Part shown: piece after piece, positions 6,830-9,987 of the stretch
How positions within the stretch are numbered: position 1 is the stretch's first letter
How the letters are laid out: each line of letters opens with the position of its first letter
NCBI GenBank assembly: GCA_047606565.1
Contig: JASGEH010000237.1
Location: forward strand, 1 to 9,987
DNA length: 9,987 nucleotides
DNA from: Comamonas_F sp047606565
GTDB taxonomy: Bacteria > Pseudomonadota > Gammaproteobacteria > Burkholderiales > Burkholderiaceae_C
Direction of reading: 5' to 3'
Made by a program: the position numbers and the translations under genes
Notes under the pieces: generated by a model
The model's input: only the letters and a program-made list of their open reading frames with translations
Database searches by the model: none
Told to the model about the DNA's origin: nothing

Positions 6830-7624
6830 ATGATGGTGCGCGCGAAGAATGTGTGGTGGACGCTGCCAATGGTGCTGGCGCTGGCGGCCTGCTCGTCGAC
6901 GAGCCTGACCAAGGCGCCCGTGGAAGACCGCACGGCCAACGGGGCCGCCACGGCGGCGGTCCTGCCGGGTGCCGAGAATGCCGGCAAGCCCGGCTATTAC
7001 ACGGTGCAGCGCGGCGACACGCTCTACCGCATCGCCCTCAACAACGGCCAGAGCCAAAGCAACCTGATCCGCTGGAACAACCTGTCCAACCCGAATGCAC
7101 TCGAAGTCGGCCAGGTGCTGCGCGTGACGCCGCCTGATGGCGCGCCCGCGGGCAACGGCGTGGTGGTCACGCCGGTTCCGGCCACCGGCAGCACGCCGGC
7201 CCCGGCGGCGCAGTCAGCGCCCCAGCCGGCCGCCACGACGGGCAACGCCGCTGACGAGATCTCCTGGATCTGGCCCACGCAAGGCGGCTCGGTCATCGCT
7301 GGCTTCAACGCCAGCACCAACAAGGGCCTGGGCATCAGCGGCAAGGCCGGCGACCCGGTCTTCGCCGCCGCCGACGGCCGCGTGGTCTACGCCGGCTCGG
7401 GCCTGCGCGGCTACGGCAACCTGATCATCCTCAAGCACAACAACACCTACCTGAGCGCCTACGCGCACAACCAGACGCTGCTGGTCAAGGAAGACCAGAC
7501 CGTCAAGCAGGGCCAGAAGATCGCCGAAATGGGCAGCAGCGACAGCGACCGCGTCAAGCTGCACTTCGAGATCCGCCGCCAGGGCCAGCCGGTCGACCCG
7601 ACGCGCTACCTGCCCGCGCGCTGA
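6830..7624 (+). CDS. nlpD: NlpD-type lipoprotein, murein hydrolase activator (LysM + degenerate LytM)
   Basis: NlpD is an envelope lipoprotein that activates a periplasmic N-acetylmuramyl-L-alanine amidase (AmiC in E. coli) during cell separation. The 264-residue product has a basic N-terminus, a hydrophobic core and lipobox LAAC with lipidated Cys21. A LysM peptidoglycan-binding domain starts at GYYTVQRGDTLYRIA (about 54-102). A Pro/Ala/Thr linker (about 103-140) and an M23/LytM domain (about 145-262) follow. In the M23 domain the catalytic zinc ligands are mostly lost: the usual H-x3-D region reads NKGLG (Asn164, Gly168) and the first His of HLHFE is Lys243. His213 and His245 remain. Such loss is what defines NlpD/EnvC activators as opposed to true endopeptidases. 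The gene follows pcm as usual and is closed by a strong terminator at 7648-7706. Confidence 0.93.
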   Translation: MMVRAKNVWWTLPMVLALAACSSTSLTKAPVEDRTANGAATAAVLPGAENAGKPGYYTVQRGDTLYRIALNNGQSQSNLIRWNNLSNPNALEVGQVLRVTPPDGAPAGNGVVVTPVPATGSTPAPAAQSAPQPAATTGNAADEISWIWPTQGGSVIAGFNASTNKGLGISGKAGDPVFAAADGRVVYAGSGLRGYGNLIILKHNNTYLSAYAHNQTLLVKEDQTVKQGQKIAEMGSSDSDRVKLHFEIRRQGQPVDPTRYLPAR

Positions 7625-7627
7625 TCC

Positions 7628-7643
7628 GGCGCCACACGGCGCC
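7628..7643 (+). other. Short GC hairpin after nlpD
   Basis: GGCGCC, a four-base ACAC spacer, then GGCGCC form a perfect 6-bp stem three bases after the nlpD stop. There is no T-tract, so it is not a terminator by itself. It may protect the 3' end or cooperate with the larger hairpin downstream. Confidence 0.4.
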
Positions 7644-7647
7644 CTCT

Positions 7648-7706
7648 GCCGATGCCGGCCTCGCGCCCCCTGAAATGGGCGGCGCGGCGCCGGCATCGGC
7701 CGTTTT
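7648..7706 (+). terminator. Intrinsic terminator of the surE-pcm-nlpD unit
   Basis: GCCGATGCCGGC (7648-7659) and GCCGGCATCGGC (7689-7700) are a perfect 12-bp inverted repeat. The 29-base interior holds a second stem, CGCCC (7664-7668) with GGGCG (7677-7681), closing on a CTGAAAT-type loop. CGTTTT follows, giving a four-T tract at 7703-7706. The long stem with a short T-tract is good evidence for a rho-independent terminator. It separates nlpD from rlmD. Confidence 0.8.
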
Positions 7707-7738
7707 CGCCCCCCGCATCCACCGGCCGGACGGCCGGC

Positions 7739-7747
7739 TGCGACAAT
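7739..7747 (+). promoter_or_regulatory. Extended -10 promoter of rlmD
   Basis: TG-C-GACAAT is an extended -10 element (TGn plus hexamer at 7742-7747). The ATG at 7755 is only 7 bases further, so the transcript should start at or next to the start codon. No Shine-Dalgarno sequence is present, and no -35 hexamer is clear, which an extended -10 can tolerate. It follows the nlpD terminator, so rlmD very likely has its own transcript. Confidence 0.55.
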
Positions 7748-7754
7748 CCTGCCC

Positions 7755-9281
7755 ATGAGCGAAGAAGTCCTCGATCCCCACGCCCCGACCATGACGACCC
7801 CGCAACCCGCGACGGCAGAGCCTGCGGCCCCAACCACGACCCAGGCGGCCGTGCCCGAGCACGTCCCCGCGCCCTACGTGCCGCCCCCCGAGGCGCGCGA
7901 CCTGCCGCCCGGCTGGCTCTACGTCGAGTCGCTCGACCTCGAAGCCCAGGGTGTGGCGCACCGGCCCGATGGCAAGGTGGTCTTCATCGAAGGCGCCCTG
8001 CCCGCCGAACTCGTCACCGCCAACGTCAACCGCAAGAAGAACAACTGGGAACAGGCCACGCTGGCCCACGTGCAGCGCGAATCGGCGCAGCGCGTGCGCC
8101 CGGCCTGCCCCCACTTCGGCCTGCACACGGGCGCCTGCGGCGGCTGCAAGATGCAGCACCTGCACCCCGGCGCGCAGGTCGCCACCAAGCAGCGCGTGCT
8201 GGAAGACAACCTGTGGCACCTGGGCAAGGTCAGGCCCGAAACCCTGCTGCGCCCCATCGAAGGGCCGACCTGGGGCTACCGCTACCGCGCGCGCCTGTCG
8301 GTGCGCTACGTCGCCAAGAAAGGCGAGGTGCTGATCGGTTTTCACGAACGCAAGAGCCGCTACATCGCCGACATGCGCGAATGCCACGTGCTGCCGCGCT
8401 TCATGAGCGACCTGCTGTTGCCGCTGCGCGCGCTGGTCTTCGCCATGGACGCGCGCGAAACCCTGCCGCAGATAGAGATTGCCATCGGCGATGAGGTCAC
8501 GGCGCTGGTCATCCGCCACCTGGAGCCCTTGAGCACGGCCGACGTGCAGCGCCTGCGCGACTTCGCGGCCGCCCATGCCGCCGCCAAGATCCAGTGGTGG
8601 CTGCAGCCCAAGGGCCCGGACACCGTGCACCGGCTCGACCGCGAGGGGCCGCAACTGGCCTACGCGCTGCCGGAGTTCGGCATCCGCATGCCCTTCAAGC
8701 CGACCGACTTCACGCAGGTCAACCCCGCCATCAACCAGGTGCTGGTCGGGCGCGCGCTGCGCCTGCTCGACGCGCGCCGCGACGAACGGGTGATCGACTG
8801 GTTCTGCGGCCTGGGCAACTTCACGCTGCCGATCGCCACCCAGGCACGCGAGGTGCTGGGCATCGAGGGCAGCGACGCGCTGGTCGAACGCTCGCACCAG
8901 AACTATGCCGCCAACCAGACCACGCGCCCGGCTGGCGCGGCGCTGGCACCCACCCGCTTTGTCGCGCGCAACCTGTTCGAGATGACGCCCGCGCTGCTGA
9001 TCGCCGACGGCAGCGCCGACAAATGGCTGGTCGATCCGCCGCGCGAAGGCGCCTTCGCGCTGGCCAAGGCGCTGGCCGACCTGAACCAGGACCGCACGCT
9101 GCGCCAGGGCTGGACGCCGCCGCGGCGCATCGTCTACGTCAGCTGCAGCCCGGCCACGCTGGCGCGCGACGCCGGCCTGCTGGTGCACCAGGCCGGCTAC
9201 CGCTGCGTGGCCGCCGGCGCCGTCAACATGTTCCCGCACACCGCCCACGTCGAGAGCATGGCGGTGTTCGAGCTGGCCTGA
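7755..9281 (+). CDS. rlmD: 23S rRNA (uracil(1939)-C(5))-methyltransferase RlmD (RumA)
   Basis: RlmD methylates U1939 of 23S rRNA at C5 using S-adenosylmethionine and carries a 4Fe-4S cluster. The 508-residue product has a Pro/Ala/Thr-rich leader (1-~50), a TRAM RNA-binding domain (about 53-105, ESLDLEAQGVAH...), and the cluster cysteines Cys118, Cys128, Cys131 (CGGC) and Cys210 (REC). FTQVNPAINQ is followed by the SAM-binding motif DWFCGLGNFTLP starting at Asp348. The catalytic nucleophile is Cys464 in VYVSCSPATLARD, and the C-terminus NMFPHTAHVESMAVFEL is typical. The first two cluster cysteines are 10 apart, 4 more than in E. coli. The ATG at 7755 is preferred to the in-frame ATG at 7791 because it lies at the expected distance from the promoter box. 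The leader makes the protein about 75 residues longer than E. coli RlmD (433). Confidence 0.95.
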   Translation: MSEEVLDPHAPTMTTPQPATAEPAAPTTTQAAVPEHVPAPYVPPPEARDLPPGWLYVESLDLEAQGVAHRPDGKVVFIEGALPAELVTANVNRKKNNWEQATLAHVQRESAQRVRPACPHFGLHTGACGGCKMQHLHPGAQVATKQRVLEDNLWHLGKVRPETLLRPIEGPTWGYRYRARLSVRYVAKKGEVLIGFHERKSRYIADMRECHVLPRFMSDLLLPLRALVFAMDARETLPQIEIAIGDEVTALVIRHLEPLSTADVQRLRDFAAAHAAAKIQWWLQPKGPDTVHRLDREGPQLAYALPEFGIRMPFKPTDFTQVNPAINQVLVGRALRLLDARRDERVIDWFCGLGNFTLPIATQAREVLGIEGSDALVERSHQNYAANQTTRPAGAALAPTRFVARNLFEMTPALLIADGSADKWLVDPPREGAFALAKALADLNQDRTLRQGWTPPRRIVYVSCSPATLARDAGLLVHQAGYRCVAAGAVNMFPHTAHVESMAVFELA

Positions 9282-9312
9282 AAACCCGCCCTTTCCCCGC
9301 ACGACACGCACC

Positions 9313-9316
9313 AGGA
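9313..9316 (+). promoter_or_regulatory. Ribosome binding site supporting the TTG start of ruvC
   Basis: AGGA lies 8 bases before the TTG at 9325. No ATG or GTG lies in frame near the conserved RuvC N-terminus, so this site decides the start. Confidence 0.6.
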
Positions 9317-9324
9317 CCCGCCCC

Positions 9325-9882
9325 TTGCCCATCCGCATCCTCGGCGTCGACCCCGGCCTGCAGACCACCGGCTTCGGCGTCATCGACGTCGAGGGCCAGC
9401 GCCTGCAGTACGTGGCCAGCGGCACCATCAAGACCACCCAACGCGCCGACATCGGCGACCTGCCCGCGCGCATCAAGATCCTCTACGACGGCCTGCGCGA
9501 AGTCCACCAACGCTACCAGCCCGACCGCGCCGCGCTGGAGATCACCTTCGTCAACGTCAACCCGCAGGCCACGCTGCTGCTGGGCCAGGCACGCGGCGCC
9601 TGCCTGACCGCCCTGGTCTCGTGCGACCTGCCGGTGGCCGAATACACCGCGCTGCAAATGAAAAAAGCCGTGACCGGCCACGGCCGCGCGGCCAAGTCGC
9701 AGATCCAGGAAATGGTCATGCGCCTGCTGCAACTGCCCGGCCTGCCCGGCACCGACGCCGCCGACGCCCTGGGCCTGGCCATCACCCACGCCCACGCCGG
9801 CGCCGCCATGGCGCGCATCGCCGCCGTCAGCCCGCTGCAGCGCAAGACCAGTGCGATGTACCGCAAGGGGCGGAGTTATTAG
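9325..9882 (+). CDS. ruvC: Crossover junction endodeoxyribonuclease RuvC
   Basis: RuvC is the dimeric nuclease that cuts Holliday junctions on branches moved by RuvAB. The 185-residue product has the normal family length (about 173-185). All four acidic catalytic residues are present: Asp9 in ILGVDPGLQTTGFG, Glu72 in ALEITFVNVNPQ, and Asp144 and Asp147 in GTDAADALGLAITHAH. LLLGQARGA and VTGHGRAAKSQIQEMV are further family signatures. Translation starts at a TTG. The protein begins PIRILGVDPG exactly where the family begins, and AGGA stands 8 bases upstream. The gap after rlmD is 43 bases with no terminator, so the two genes are probably cotranscribed. ruvA and ruvB are not in the window and may lie downstream. 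Confidence 0.96.
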   Translation: MPIRILGVDPGLQTTGFGVIDVEGQRLQYVASGTIKTTQRADIGDLPARIKILYDGLREVHQRYQPDRAALEITFVNVNPQATLLLGQARGACLTALVSCDLPVAEYTALQMKKAVTGHGRAAKSQIQEMVMRLLQLPGLPGTDAADALGLAITHAHAGAAMARIAAVSPLQRKTSAMYRKGRSY

Positions 9883-9987
9883 AACCTGTTCACGATCTTT
9901 TCATGGGGTGCGTTGCCCCGCCAGGGGTGTGGCTGCAAGGCGCAAACCGCAGGCGGGCTGGTGGCCCGGCGAGGATTTGCAACGCCG
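9883..9987. repeat. Candidate palindromic dispersed repeat, cut by window end
   Basis: The stretch after the ruvC stop holds no credible gene but has dense inverted repeats. GGCGCAAA (9939-9946) pairs with TTTGC-AAC-GCC (9976-9986) around a 3-base bulge. Inside it, on the same centre, CGGGC (9954-9958) pairs with GCCCG (9964-9968) across a TGGTG loop. GCGTTGC (9910-9916) also matches GCAACGC (9979-9985), and CCCC (9916-9919) can pair with GGGG at 9905-9908 or 9924-9927. The left edge (GAACCTGTTCACGATCTTTT, 9882-9901) looks like a terminal arm, and its partner would lie beyond the window. From memory, similar non-coding units occur repeatedly in Comamonadaceae genomes, but this is not confirmed here. 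It has no T-tract and is a poor intrinsic terminator. A structured RNA or the edge of an insertion element are alternatives. Confidence 0.45.

Noticed and set aside
6694..7137. Possible small gene starting right after the pcm stop
   Set aside because: It has no ribosome site, overlaps the NlpD signal peptide and LysM region in another frame, and shows no recognisable domain.
7648..7706. Operator or protein-binding palindrome instead of a terminator
   Set aside because: The arms are 29 bases apart with a second stem inside and a T-tract follows; this fits an RNA hairpin terminator better than a dimeric DNA-binding site.
7554..9476. Minus-strand open frame of 640 codons across rlmD and ruvC
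   Set aside because: It spans two clear + strand genes and the terminator between nlpD and rlmD, and it shows no family motif. Its length reflects scarcity of stop codons in GC-rich DNA.
1..9987. CRISPR array, tRNA, rRNA or phage module
   Set aside because: No regularly spaced direct repeats, cloverleaf-like sequence, rRNA-like stretch or phage/transposase protein motif was found on either strand.

Overview
The window is GC-rich DNA with strong third-position G/C bias, and every recognisable gene is on the + strand. Protein flavour, gene order (surE-pcm-nlpD followed by rlmD and ruvC) and the style of the short promoter boxes point to a betaproteobacterium of the order Burkholderiales, most likely the family Comamonadaceae. 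This is inferred from context; no marker gene fixes the genus.

Region 1 (1-4936) is one tight catabolic/transport operon. It holds the tail of a polar amino-acid ABC permease, its ATPase, an MmgE/PrpD-family protein, an FMN-dependent monooxygenase of the NtaA/SnaA/DszA (LLM) type and a MetC-like PLP C-S beta-lyase. Three of the four junctions are stop/start overlaps or gaps under 70 bases. The ABC + MmgE/PrpD + monooxygenase set resembles the Bacillus subtilis yxe operon, which handles S-(2-succino)cysteine. Here a C-S lyase sits at the end, and no acetyltransferase or deacetylase is visible. The plausible job is uptake and breakdown of an S-substituted cysteine or related organosulfur amino acid, with recovery of sulfur and carbon. 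The substrate is not proven.

Region 2 (4937-7754) is a conserved housekeeping/stress block: surE (nucleotidase), pcm (isoaspartyl repair methyltransferase) and nlpD (LysM/LytM amidase-activator lipoprotein). It starts only 18 bases after metC, behind a TACAAT box. In many proteobacteria this block continues into rpoS. Here nlpD is followed by a strong hairpin terminator and then directly by rlmD, with no room for rpoS.

Region 3 (7755-9882) holds rlmD (23S rRNA m5U methyltransferase with a 4Fe-4S site), probably read from an extended -10 box as a leaderless or nearly leaderless message, and ruvC (Holliday-junction resolvase, TTG start).

Region 4 (9883-9987) directly abuts the ruvC stop. It is non-coding, has nested inverted repeats and looks like the left part of a dispersed palindromic repeat cut by the window edge. 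No tRNA, rRNA, CRISPR, transposase gene or phage gene was seen.
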